Source: Symbiodinium natans (lineage: Eukaryota; Sar; Dinophyceae; Suessiales; Symbiodiniaceae). Taken from it: a stretch of DNA of 62,000 nt. Within the stretch, counting starts at the first letter, position 1, and each line of letters begins with the position of its first letter. The notes under the pieces were generated by a model. The model was not told the DNA's origin and did not search any database. It saw only the letters and a list, made by a program, of their open reading frames with translations. The DNA is taken from NCBI GenBank assembly GCA_905221605.1, contig CAJNDS010001702.1, positions 387,934 through 449,933 on the forward strand. The letters are read 5' to 3'. Of the stretch, positions 56,801 through 62,000 are shown in pieces. The position numbers and the translations under genes were made by a program.

Positions 56801-59800
56801 CTAAAGGTGGTCTGGGTGCCGGCCATCCCTTAGCCGAGTACTGACGTTGTCGTAAAAAAGGCCGATGTCCGTTGGCCTGTCCAGGACAGACGGTGAGGCT
56901 TAACCCTCACCTTTCCGTTTCTCTTTTCGCTTGGGCGCTCGGGCTTTAAGGCCCTCGGCCGAGCGTTCGGGGTCTGTCGCTCGACGGAAGCGACCCCTCA
57001 CTTAGTTTAGGGTTTAGGGTTTAGGGTTTAGGGTTTAGGGTTTAGGGTTTAGGGTTTAGGGTTTAGGGTGTGTCAGGGGAGGGCGCGCGCTCGGGTGTGA
57101 AACTCCCCGGGCCGCGCGCTCGCGTTGCCCGTCAACCCACCCCGGCCACCCAAACTATACTCTATTAGGGTTTAGGGTTTATGGAATTTACTTTCTTGTG
57201 CTTTGATGCTTGCTTTGATGTTTTTAAAGTTGCGCTGTTAGGGTTTAAGCTTGGGTTGGGGGTAGCCTCGGCCCTTTTCGGGCCTTCGGCGTGTCAGGGC
57301 CCGTAGAGGCCCTTATTTATTTGAAGGTCAGGGAAACCCTTTGTGTCTGCTTTTGGATTCCCCTTCTTTAAGGGCCTCAATTAAGCATCGATTTCACTAC
57401 CAAAAAATCGCATTTTTCATTGCGGGTACGGGCATCTTGGGGTCCCCCTTCTTTTAGGGGGCCTTTTGAAGCCTTTTGAAGTATTTTGGTGGCTCTTGGG
57501 GTCTCTCGGGGCCTTGTTCGGACCTTCGGCGTGTCAGGGGCCGTAGAGGCTTTATTCATTTAAAGGTCAGGGAACCTATTAATGAGTTTTTCGCCAATGA
57601 GTCTTTCAATCGCTAGGGTTTAAGCTCGGGTTCGGGGTAGCCTCGGCCCTTTTCGGGCCTTCGGCAAGTTAGGGCCCGTAGAGGCCCTTATTTGCTTGAA
57701 GCCCTTCGTAGGGTTTTGCGGTGTTAGGGTTTAAGCTGGGGTTCGGGGTAGCCTCGGCCCTTTTCGGGCCTTCGGCACGTTAGGGCCCGTAGAGGCCCTT
57801 ATCTGCTTGAAGGCCGTCGTAGGGTTTTGCGGTGTTAGGGTTTAGGCTGGGGTTCGGGGTAGCCTCGGTCCTTTGCGGGCCTTCGGCACGTCAGGGCCCG
57901 TAGAGGTCCTTGCTGATTTATCGATTTCAGTACTAAAAAAGAACATTTTTCATTGCGGGCAGGGGTGCCTAGAAACAATGTTCTCAATATTCAAAAATCG
58001 CATTTTTCATTGTGGGCACGGACAAATCTTGTGGTCCCCCTTCTTTTAGTGGGCCTTTTGAAGCTTTTGAAGCTTTTGGTGGCTCTTGGCGCCTCTTGGG
58101 GGCTTCCTAGGCCCTGAGCCGAGCCCTGGTTGGGGGGGCGCTTGGCAGGGTGTTAGGCCCTTGGTCCGGCCAAGGCGTATTGTTGGGGGTCCTTGACTCA
58201 GGGGTCCTTGGCTCCCTTGCCTTGGGGGGGCCCTTGGCCTGGGCAGTTGCAAGGCCCTTGGCTGACCCTTGAGGCCCTTGGCCTGGGGGACCTTGCCTGC
58301 AGGGACCTGTTGGCCCTGAAAGCCCTTGGCCCAGGAGGCGCTTGGCCGGGCACCCTTGGCGGCTTGGTTGGGGGGGCCTTGGCCCCGAGGCCCGGGGGCC
58401 TTGGCCCCGGGGCCCTCGGCTTGGTCGGGGGCCTGCCCGGAAGCGCTTGGGGGGCCCCCCTTGGCCCAGGCCCTTGGCCCGGGGGGCCTGGCCCGGAGGG
58501 CCCTTGGCCCGGGGGGCCGGGGCCCTTGGCCCTTGGCGCCTGGGGCCCTGGTCCCTTGGCTCGGCGGGGGGGGCCCTTGGCCCGGGGGGGCCCACAACCG
58601 GGGGGCCCTTGGCCCGGGGGGGGGCCCTTGGCCCGGGGGGGGGGCCCTTGGCCCAGGGGGGGGGCCCTTGGCCCGGGAAATCCGTGAAAAGCCCCCAAAA
58701 TCACGAAACTGAGCAACCAGCTTGCCTGGACCCCTCGCCAGCCTCCTGGTCCAGGAATCCAGCTACCAGGGACCAGGGGGCACCCGGGGGGGGCCCGACA
58801 AACCCTGAACCCAAAACCCTGAACCACCTCCAGAAGCAAAGGCTGGGGTTTGGGGTTATACTTTAGCTACGCTAAAGGTGGTCTGGGTGCCGGCCATCCC
58901 TTAGCCGAGTACTGACGTTGTCGTAAAAAAGGCCGATGTCCGTTGGCCTGTCCAGGACAGACGGTGAGGCTTAACCCTCACCTTTCCGTTTCTCTTTTCG
59001 CTTGGGCGCTCGGGCTGTAAGGCCCTCGGCCGAGCGTTCGGGGTCTGTCGCTCGACGGAAGCGACCCCTTACTTAGTTTAGGGTTTAGGGTTTAGGGTTT
59101 AGGGTTTAGGGTTTAGGGTTTAGGGTTTAGGGTTTAGGGTTTAGGGTTTAGGGTTTAGGGTTTAGGGTTTAGGGTTTAGGGTTTAGGGTTTAGGGTTTAG
59201 GGTTTAGGGTTTAGGCCGCTCTTCTTTGCTTTCCCGACTCTGAATCCGAAATCCTTGTAGAAGCAGTCTTCCCTTAGGAAGATGCGAAAGAAGAGCGGCC
59301 TAAACCCTAAACCCTAACCCTACTGTTGAACCTTGAGCCCAAAACCCTGTTCAAGATTCCAGAATCGACTGCCCGCGCCTGATCCGTGGAGCCCTGATGC
59401 CTCCTGCAAGTCGTTGGGCTAGGGCGGTTTAGGATTTAGGGTTTAGGGTTTGGGGTTTAGGGTTTAGGGTTTAGGGTTCAGGGCTTAGGGTTTATGAGCT
59501 TAAGGCCTAGGGTTTACTGAGGGGTGTAGAGTTTGAGTGTGGCAGGAAGGTTCTGGCTAGGTGATGGGGCTTCAGGCCTTTCAAGGGTTCAGCTAGGGCT
59601 TGGGGTGTAAGGAGCATGGCTATAAACCCCACCACGATCAAACCCAAGCTTCAGGAAACCTACCTTCAAGCCTAAACCCTAGACCTTCAATTCGAAACCC
59701 TCAGCCCTAAACCTGAAAACTGCACTCTTGCAAGCCAGCTGCTGGCTCAGACAATTGCCTAGCATCGGCAAGCCACCTTGCTCAAGCGGGGCTAAGGGCT

Positions 59801-61020
59801 TGGGGCGTTAAGGCCGTCGAGCTTTAGCGGCTCTAGGGGTTCCAAGGGAAGCTCTAAGCGGGTTAGGAATGCCTAAACCCTCAACCCCCAAAAAACCACC
59901 AGAGCACCCCAACCCCAACCCCTAAACCCCAAAACTGCAACCCCGTAACCTCCTTAGCCACTTCTCCTCATCGCCATTCGGCATGTGCAGCCGATCGTTC
60001 ATGTGCTCAATGAGCCAATCGAAGAGTCCTCCGACGGTCGGTGGGTTTGGGGTTGGGTCTCGAAGTATATAAACATATTTTCATATTATTCTGTTCATAT
60101 TCAACACAAATTGGTATAGTAATATGCTGATACATCAAAAAAGGAAACATGTATGCGCTTGAAGGGGCACGCAAACTGTGAAAAAGACATGTGCCGTGGA
60201 AAGCGGAGGCCCACGACAAACCGCTCTTTTTGGCACCTACGGGGACCCAATCCTTCTAAGATTCCAAGAAGAACCACACGGGATCCTAGTGCGCAAGGAC
60301 TTTCAGGGTTTAGGGCTTACATACTGTTTCTTGACTGGGACTTAGGGAATTGAGATCCCTCTACTTACAGTGACATACAAGTATAAACAGGCAGGGGCCG
60401 TGACATGTGGGTGGTTCTCAAGTCAAGGCCTTCCCTACTTACAGGCAGGTTTGTATATCTTCTACTACTTCGCATTCTCTTATATTCTAGTGTAGTGTAT
60501 TATATGAAGTAGGGTAAACATTTCTTGTACCCCCAAAAGGACACCAGGTATATACACTCACCAATAATTAAAAAGGAACCTTATATACACTCACCTAAAA
60601 CAGAAATATAAACCCTGCTTTATATGTGTCTACTGGCAAAGACGGCAATTTTGCGGCGCTAACGTTTCCCCTGAAACTTAGGGTTTGGGCTTTTGGGGTT
60701 TGGCTAGGGTTTGGGGTCTCGGGTATAAGGTTTAGGGTTTGGGGTTTGGGGTTTACTTAGGGTTTAGGGTTTAGGGTTAAGGGTTTTGGGTTTAGGGTTT
60801 AGGGTTTAGGGCTTAGGGTTTAGGGTTTATGGTTTAGGGTTTAGGGTTTAGGGTTCAGGGTTAGGGTTTAGGGTTTAGGGTTTAGGGTATTCCTATTCCA
60901 GCCAATGTGTCGCCAGGCCACTTCCGTAAATGGCCCGGCTGAGGCCGTCACGGACAGCACGGGCCTGCATCGTGACAATCTCAGCTTAGGGTTTAGGGTT
61001 TAGGGTTTAGGGTTTAGGGT

Positions 61021-61080
<60 letters not shown>

Positions 61081-61210
61081 GGTTTAGGGTTTAGGGTTTA
61101 GGGTTTAGGGTTTAGGATTGAGGGTTTAGGGTTTAGGGGTTTAGGCATCAAGTTCCAGGCTCTTGAGGACGAGGTAAAGGGTGGAGGCGTATAGGGATTG
61201 GAGTGCGCGG
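32771..61210 (-). CDS. Myosin heavy chain gene (motor domain from LFDWL helix to IQ motif), multi-exon, 5' part beyond right edge
   Basis: Actin-based motor ATPase. Twenty-two short exons on the minus strand keep one reading frame and follow the order of the myosin motor: RALQSLY, LFDWLIEHMND, ILDISGFESF (switch II, DIxGFE), NEQLQLQFNE, AVFKSEIEDCAAEG, YVDNSDCVQLLEG, EIAMPQSSDVTFANK, PKFSG, FGIRHYAATV, SYSCDGFLEKC, DLLTSSSLPLLRRL, TLRFRRSLRELM, THYVRCIKPN, HEQLRYSSGVLEAVRIRKQGF, EFVHRFRC, ALLRLAS, QLSCKVFLKEAVLASLE, then an IQ-like helix. P-loop and switch I are not seen; they would precede the first exon, outside the window. Exons are 15-74 nt. Nearly all donors are GC, a few GA; most acceptors are AG|G. 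Introns carry telomere-like arrays and foldback elements. The class is not assigned; the motor is divergent but its key switch II residues are intact. Very confident of the family, less so of each exon edge. Confidence 0.9.
33236..33271 (-). CDS. Myosin exon 21 (VFLKEAVLASLE)
   Basis: Matches KVFLRxGxLAxLE at the end of the converter. Acceptor GCCAG|G, donor GAG|GC. Confidence 0.9.
33629..33643 (-). CDS. Myosin exon 20 (QLSCK), 15-nt microexon
   Basis: Acceptor TTTTCAG, five codons QLSCK, donor AAG|GA. It supplies the Y-Q-L-G-x-T-K part just before VFLKEAVLASLE. Support is phase and position; the short length makes chance possible. Confidence 0.5.
34165..34620 (-). other. Non-repetitive stretch in myosin intron 19
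   Basis: Two overlapping minus-strand frames of about 100 codons, one hydrophobic (LPLGHFLLWEALSLMMCAW), one Cys-rich (CFACPWC). Neither fits the myosin chain and no family is recognised; probably intronic, possibly a nested relic. Confidence 0.3.
35198..35304. mobile_element. MITE-like element, CTTGGAGGTTC family (short form)
   Basis: TA-CTTGGAGGTTCG...CGAACCTCGAAG-TA, 107 bp; different interior. Confidence 0.82.
35601..35676. mobile_element. Foldback element, ACAGTCCTTA family (left end lost)
   Basis: CAGTCCTGAATAGGGATTA...AATCCCGATCAAGGACTG and AACATCCC. Confidence 0.75.
36048..36100 (-). CDS. Myosin exon 19 (DAKRTSSALLRLASVEG, converter)
   Basis: Fits the CxxLLxxLxV helix of the converter. 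Acceptor CCCAG|GC, donor GC. Phase matches exon 18 (split Arg codon). Confidence 0.7.
37085..37240 (+). repeat. TTTAGGG array
   Basis: About 21 units, degenerate at the left; in myosin intron 18. Confidence 0.95.
37700..37727 (-). CDS. Myosin exon 18 (EFVHRFRCI), 28 nt
   Basis: Matches the F-x-x-RYRxL motif of the converter. Acceptor GCCAG|G, donor GC. A foldback element of the ACAGTCCTTA family starts about 40 bp upstream of the acceptor. Confidence 0.8.
37768..37845. mobile_element. Foldback element, ACAGTCCTTA family
   Basis: GGGATGTTCCCCCTGATACT, then CACAGTCCTTACTAGGGATTC, then ACTAAGAACTG. About 40 bp from myosin exon 18. Confidence 0.78.
38613..38674 (-). CDS. Myosin exon 17 (SH1/SH2 helix, GVLEAVRIRKQGF)
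   Basis: Reads GVLEAVRIRKQGFAARLRFE, almost identical to the consensus GVLEAVRIRxxGxPxRxxF. Acceptor CAAG|GT, donor GAG|GC. Confidence 0.95.
39169..39211 (-). CDS. Myosin exon 16 (HEQLRYS)
   Basis: Reads AFTAGMVHEQLRYS plus one base, matching FxxxLVxxQLRYSG. Acceptor GACAG|GC, donor AGCA|GC. Confidence 0.9.
39246..39298. repeat. (ATTC)n microsatellite
   Basis: About 13 ATTC units, 35 bp from the acceptor of myosin exon 16, where other exons have TTTAGGG arrays. Confidence 0.95.
39542..39580 (-). CDS. Myosin exon 15 (VRCIKPN)
   Basis: Reads VRCIKPNAANAPE. RCIKPN is a hallmark of myosin motors. Acceptor CTGCAG|G, donor GAG|GC; phase 0 both sides. Confidence 0.93.
40184..40223 (-). CDS. Myosin exon 14 (ELMAKIQVAETHY)
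   Basis: Equivalent to LMxTIxxTxPHY. Acceptor CGCAG|GG, donor CTAT|GC. Directly precedes VRCIKPN. Confidence 0.85.
41033..41070 (-). CDS. Myosin exon 13 (AKSATLRFRRSLR)
   Basis: Matches the KxTVxxxFRxSLxxLM helix after loop 2. Acceptor CCAG|GC, donor AAG|GC. Joins exon 14 to read RRSLRELMAKI. Confidence 0.78.
41268..41360. repeat. GGGGGGTC minisatellite
   Basis: About ten imperfect units of GGTCGGGGG; creates Gly/Val-rich frames on one strand and Pro/Asp-rich frames on the other. Confidence 0.9.
42266..42295 (-). CDS. Myosin exon 12 (loop 2, AAPTSPKGVQ), 30-nt microexon
   Basis: Ten codons after a strong acceptor (CTCTTGCAG), with a GC donor, phase 0 at both ends. The position and composition fit actin-binding loop 2, which is not conserved in sequence, so support is mainly splice sites and phase. 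Confidence 0.55.
42537..42653. mobile_element. Foldback element, GAATGAGG family, best copy
   Basis: Near-palindrome CCTTAACTGG-CTGGTTCTTGG...GGGAATGAGGGAATGAGG - CCCTATATA centre - inverted arms. Other copies at about 60-169, 738-784, 10690-10812, 12450-12536 and 31527-31621. Non-autonomous, no coding capacity. Confidence 0.88.
43128..43168 (-). CDS. Myosin exon 11 (DLLTSSSLPLLRRL)
   Basis: Matches DLxxLLxxSxNPLLxxLF after the FLEK block. Acceptor CCAG|AT, donor TTG|GC. The start was chosen because it restores a GAT codon split with exon 10. Confidence 0.75.
43787..43926. mobile_element. MITE-like element, CTTGGAGGTTC family (right end diverged)
   Basis: TACTTGGAGGTTC at the left; the right terminus is no longer clear. 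Confidence 0.6.
44318..44600. repeat. Diverged tandem duplication (about 150 bp unit)
   Basis: TTTTTACAGCGTGTTCGCCT...CTGCACAAGGATGTGGAAC occurs twice, with GCCCAAAACACTG repeated four times. In myosin intron 10. Preceded by a poly-G run (44239-44276). Confidence 0.8.
44640..45065. repeat. Three-copy tandem repeat, about 125 bp unit
   Basis: Units start GCATGCCCSCCAAAA at 44729, 44859 and 44978 and share AGTTTTCCTCTACT..TGAAAACCCA and CGATGTTTTC; a partial unit precedes them. The long frames on both strands here are repeat by-products. Confidence 0.82.
45599..45636 (-). CDS. Myosin exon 10 (SYSCDGFLEKCS)
   Basis: Matches VxYSVxGFLEKN. Acceptor TGAG|G, donor TCTG|GC. Confidence 0.9.
46433..46612 (-). 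repeat. CCCTAAA array
   Basis: About 23 units; donor side of myosin intron 9, facing the TTTAGGG array 45656-45735 at the acceptor side. Confidence 0.95.
46636..46670 (-). CDS. Myosin exon 9 (FGIRHYAATV), 35 nt
   Basis: Reads AAFGIRHYAAT plus two bases of a Val codon, matching FxIxHYAGxV. Acceptor TGAG|GC, donor ACGGT|GC. The split codon completes with exon 10. Confidence 0.9.
47313..47366 (-). CDS. Myosin exon 8 (...H..H....PKFSG)
   Basis: Reads VLKLHGSHARLVVPKFSG, equivalent to KLxxxHxxHxxxxxPKFS. Acceptor TTAG|G, donor GGC|GC. Phase 0 on both sides. Confidence 0.88.
47653..47762. mobile_element. Foldback element, GGTAGTTCTC family
   Basis: ATATGGGTAGTTCTC...AGGGTCCCTTTT and its inverse at the right end. 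A related copy lies at 4231-4313, and a partial one near 60398. Confidence 0.8.
48601..48645 (-). CDS. Myosin exon 7 (EIAMPQSSDVTFANK)
   Basis: Fifteen codons matching the E-C-x-x-P-K-x-x-D-x-T-F-x-x-K block. Acceptor CCAG|G, donor AAG|GC. Confidence 0.88.
49265..49447. repeat. Perfect 66-bp inverted repeat with telomere-like tips, in myosin intron 6
   Basis: Left arm 49265-49330 and right arm 49382-49447 are exact reverse complements, including two CCCTAAA units on the left and two TTTAGGG units on the right; the loop is 51 bp. The unique part starts GGCAATCCTACTTCGGGG. Confidence 0.97.
49552..49621 (-). CDS. Myosin exon 6 (YVDNSDCVQLLEG...LDMLDE)
   Basis: Reads YVDNSDCVQLLEGRSGVLDM then LDE. 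This is the DNQxCLDLIExxxxGILxLLDEE block of the motor. Acceptor TTAG|G; donor GAG|GA. Joins exon 7 to give LDE-EIAMP. Confidence 0.92.
49665..50065 (+). repeat. Longest TTTAGGG array
   Basis: About 400 bp, with a TTCAGGG block (49923-49960). Acceptor side of myosin intron 5. Confidence 0.95.
50352..50470. mobile_element. Dispersed element with GGGACCAT...TTCCGACCCC end
   Basis: Same family as 20701-20795; a second, diverged copy lies directly to its left (50226-50320). Confidence 0.65.
50787..50830 (-). CDS. Myosin exon 5 (VFKSEIEDCAAEG, relay region)
   Basis: Reads AVFKSEIEDCAAEGV, matching VFKxExExYxxEGI after the FN pair of exon 4. Acceptor GAAG|GC. The phase-compatible donor is GA (GGCGT|GA), less certain. 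Confidence 0.88.
51126..51157 (-). CDS. Myosin exon 4 (NEQLQLQFNE), 32-nt microexon
   Basis: Reads NEQLQLQFNE, equivalent to NEKLQxxFN in other myosins. Acceptor CAAG|GC, donor GAG|GC. Phase fits both neighbours exactly. Confidence 0.85.
51475..52687. repeat. 224/226-bp tandem repeat array (satellite-like), in myosin intron 3
   Basis: Unit boundaries (TTGCTTGCTG) fall at 51641, 51775, 51999, 52223, 52449 and 52673: one 134-bp internally deleted unit, then 224, 224, 226 and 224 bp, with a partial unit at the left end. Copies are almost identical. Each unit contains a 70-codon frame on the plus strand (MLAVWANEEELM...), but the period is not a multiple of three, so it is not a repeat protein. 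Confidence 0.95.
52902..52973 (-). CDS. Myosin exon 3 (switch II)
   Basis: Reads ILDISGFESFATNSLEQLL then INLSG. DISGFE is the switch II signature DIxGFE, and the following part matches the NSFEQLCINYxNE stretch. Acceptor GGAG|GC, donor GC (AGTG|GC). It joins exon 4 in phase through a split Gly codon. Confidence 0.92.
53000..53108 (+). repeat. TTTAGGG array with GGGTTTC block
   Basis: Lies directly upstream (in RNA) of the switch II exon acceptor at 52974; five GGGTTTC units at the right end. Confidence 0.95.
54045..54250 (+). repeat. TTTAGGG array
   Basis: About 28 units; in myosin intron 2. Confidence 0.95.
55384..55740. repeat. GGCCCTTGGCCCG minisatellite, block 1
   Basis: Degenerate 12-18 bp units of GGGGCCCTTGGCCC. 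The long open frames here (Gly/Pro/Trp-rich) are by-products of the repeat. Confidence 0.9.
56230..56600. repeat. GGCCCTTGGCCCG minisatellite, block 2
   Basis: Same unit as block 1. Runs of G suggest possible G-quadruplex formation. Confidence 0.9.
57066..59075. repeat. Segmental duplication, copy 2 (2.0 kb)
   Basis: Direct repeat of copy 1 at an offset of about 2702 bp, nearly identical at both ends, with one minisatellite block (58105-58680) instead of two. Bounded on both sides by TTTAGGG arrays. Confidence 0.93.
58105..58680. repeat. GGCCCTTGGCCCG minisatellite, block 3
   Basis: Same unit, in copy 2 of the segmental duplication, expanding towards its right end into units with G runs. 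Confidence 0.9.
59078..59215 (+). repeat. TTTAGGG array
   Basis: About 19 perfect units, running into the 59.2 kb hairpin. Confidence 0.95.
59199..59315. repeat. Inverted repeat with telomere-like tips, in myosin intron 2
   Basis: Arms 59199-59227 and 59287-59315 are reverse complements (TTTAGGG units plus GCCGCTCTTCTTT). The loop is about 59 bp. The telomere units are on the outside, in the opposite orientation to the 49.3 kb element. Confidence 0.9.
59959..60028 (-). CDS. Myosin exon 2 (LFDWL helix)
   Basis: Reads LFDWLIEHMNDRLHMPNGDE after an AG acceptor. This is the highly conserved motor helix (LFDWLVxxIN). The proposed donor is GC (AAGTG|GC). The following intron, about 7 kb, holds the large 54.4-59.1 kb duplication. 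Confidence 0.85.
60970..61142 (+). repeat. TTTAGGG array with GGGTTGA block
   Basis: Nine consecutive GGGTTGA units (61019-61082) inside TTTAGGG repeats. Confidence 0.95.
61189..61210 (-). CDS. Myosin exon 1 of window (RALQSLY helix), tentative 22-nt microexon
   Basis: Minus-strand frame gives RALQSLY before a GC donor, matching the helix just before LFDWL in myosins (A-L-x-x-x-L-Y). The acceptor is GAAG. The phase does not join perfectly to the next exon, so the 3' edge may be wrong. Confidence 0.4.
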
Positions 61211-61786
61211 CTTCAGCAGCTAGCTTCTCAGGGTTGCAGCAAGATCTGGCAAGACGAAGCTGAACAAGGTCATTTGCCAAGTTGAGCCTTCCAGGTTCAA
61301 ACCCTCCGGAACATACTTCTAACTAAGATCCTCTTAAACCGAACAAGGGCAGATATGACAACATCCCCCCCCACCCCCTCTGGCTACAGATGTGCTGGGA
61401 TGGTTTTTGGGGCTTGGGGACAGGTGATTGGGGGATTTAAGAAACCATCAGAAGGATACAGTTCTTGGGGCAGTTACAAGGGCCCCAAAGCATGGGCCTT
61501 CATTTGGAGCCCCCATTATGCCCCCTTGCATACCCTGCAGAGGTCAAGGCCCCATACTTCAGAACTCTCGGAAAGAGGGAAGGATTCAATATGGAAGAGG
61601 GAAGAACCAATATGAAGGCACCATGCAACTGCCCGTAGAAGTTAGAAGACTTTTCTTGAATCTTCTTGACTATATGAACCAATTCTGATAAACGGATTTA
61701 CGATCTTTCATCAAGAACCCCGTCGAGCCCCCTCAACCCCAAACTTCATCAACAAACTCCAGCTGTGGAGGGTACAGTAAACACAG

Positions 61787-61788
<2 letters not shown>

Positions 61789-61822
<34 letters not shown>
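61789..61822. repeat. (GA)n microsatellite
   Basis: About 16 GA units. Confidence 0.95.
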
Positions 61823-62000
61823 AGCGGGCTGTCGTCAATCCGGCTTGTAATGCGAGATCCCTAAACCCTCTCTGTGGTAACACGGAGTTTCCCCCACAAA
61901 ACCCAAACTCTAAACTCAGAACCCTGAAAAAAATCTAGAGAAAGTCCTACCTAGACCCTGAACCCCCACAGCCCCGACTACAGGCCCCAAAAAAGGCGAA

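Larger units (their letters stand above)
54364..57005. repeat. Segmental duplication, copy 1 (2.6 kb), in myosin intron 2
   Basis: Starts GGGTGTGTCAGGGGAGGG and ends at a TTTAGGG array. Order: GC palindrome, about 110-bp subrepeats (CTCGGCCCTTTTCGGGCC core), GGCCCTTGGCCCG minisatellite, more subrepeats, a second minisatellite, then a conserved 210-bp block (56795-57003). Longer than copy 2 because the subrepeat and minisatellite part is itself duplicated inside. Confidence 0.93.
53110..59958 (-). other. Myosin intron 2, about 7 kb
   Basis: Holds the segmental duplication, minisatellites, a truncated CTTGGAGGTTC element (53113-53210), a C-rich stretch (53430-53460) and the 59.2 kb hairpin. 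I saw no further exon. Confidence 0.6.

Noticed and set aside
55263-58866. Long Gly/Pro/Trp-rich ORFs on both strands (up to 213 codons)
   Set aside because: All lie in GGCCCTTGGCCCG minisatellites, are open in several frames at once, and consist only of repeat translations.
58840-59075. 5S rRNA or other small RNA gene in the conserved 210-bp block
   Set aside because: It has CAGTACT and TTAAGC-like words on the minus strand, but the spacing does not match 5S rRNA; no internal promoter boxes or cloverleaf could be fitted.
1-62000. The window as a chromosome end (true telomere)
   Set aside because: Arrays are short, alternate in orientation and are embedded between exons throughout; neither edge of the window is a terminal array.

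Overview
ORGANISM. This looks like nuclear DNA of a dinoflagellate or close alveolate relative; that is an inference. Four things point there: very dense (TTTAGGG)n/(CCCTAAA)n repeats; genes cut into 15-230 nt exons; splice donors that are mostly GC (some GA) rather than GT, with acceptors of the form AG|G; and a probable relict dinoflagellate spliced-leader sequence at the 5' end of one gene. There is no operon structure, and I found no convincing tRNA or rRNA. Most long open frames are by-products of GC-rich or telomere-like repeats. The genes become visible only when the short non-repetitive islands between telomere-like arrays are read in phase on the minus strand.

LAYOUT (all genes on the minus strand, so transcription runs right to left). 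(1) 62.0-32.8 kb: a myosin heavy-chain gene entering from the right edge. I could chain 22 exons in phase, from the LFDWL helix through switch II, relay, HYA and FLEK region, RCIKPN, SH1/SH2 helix and converter to the first IQ motif. The P-loop and switch I would lie beyond 62 kb. (2) 30.6-12.1 kb: more phase-compatible exons. They form either the myosin tail or a separate downstream gene with four copies of a module (SFKPP...DYSALVISFCKR), two RYPFD exons and a Cys/Gly-repeat exon. I do not recognise the module. (3) 10.1-6.6 kb: weak exon candidates. (4) 6.42-0.24 kb: the N-terminal half of a MATE-family transporter gene, running off the left edge.

INTRONS. Nearly everything else is intron. 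Telomere-like arrays sit within tens of bases of exons. Typically CCCTAAA lies to the left and TTTAGGG to the right of an exon on the + strand, so in the pre-mRNA the two ends of many introns carry complementary arrays and could pair, bringing donor and acceptor together. Introns also hold at least six families of short inverted-repeat elements (one with TA target sites like Tc1/mariner MITEs), a 224-bp tandem array (51.5-52.7 kb), a two-copy 2.0-2.6 kb segmental duplication with GC-rich minisatellites (54.4-59.1 kb), an AT-rich foldback region (2.0-4.2 kb), C4A4 arrays (20.8-21.6 kb) and long perfect hairpins.

LIMITS. Exon edges were chosen by hand to keep phase and family similarity. No alignment or RNA evidence was available, so single edges may be off by a few bases, and donor choice is partly circular.
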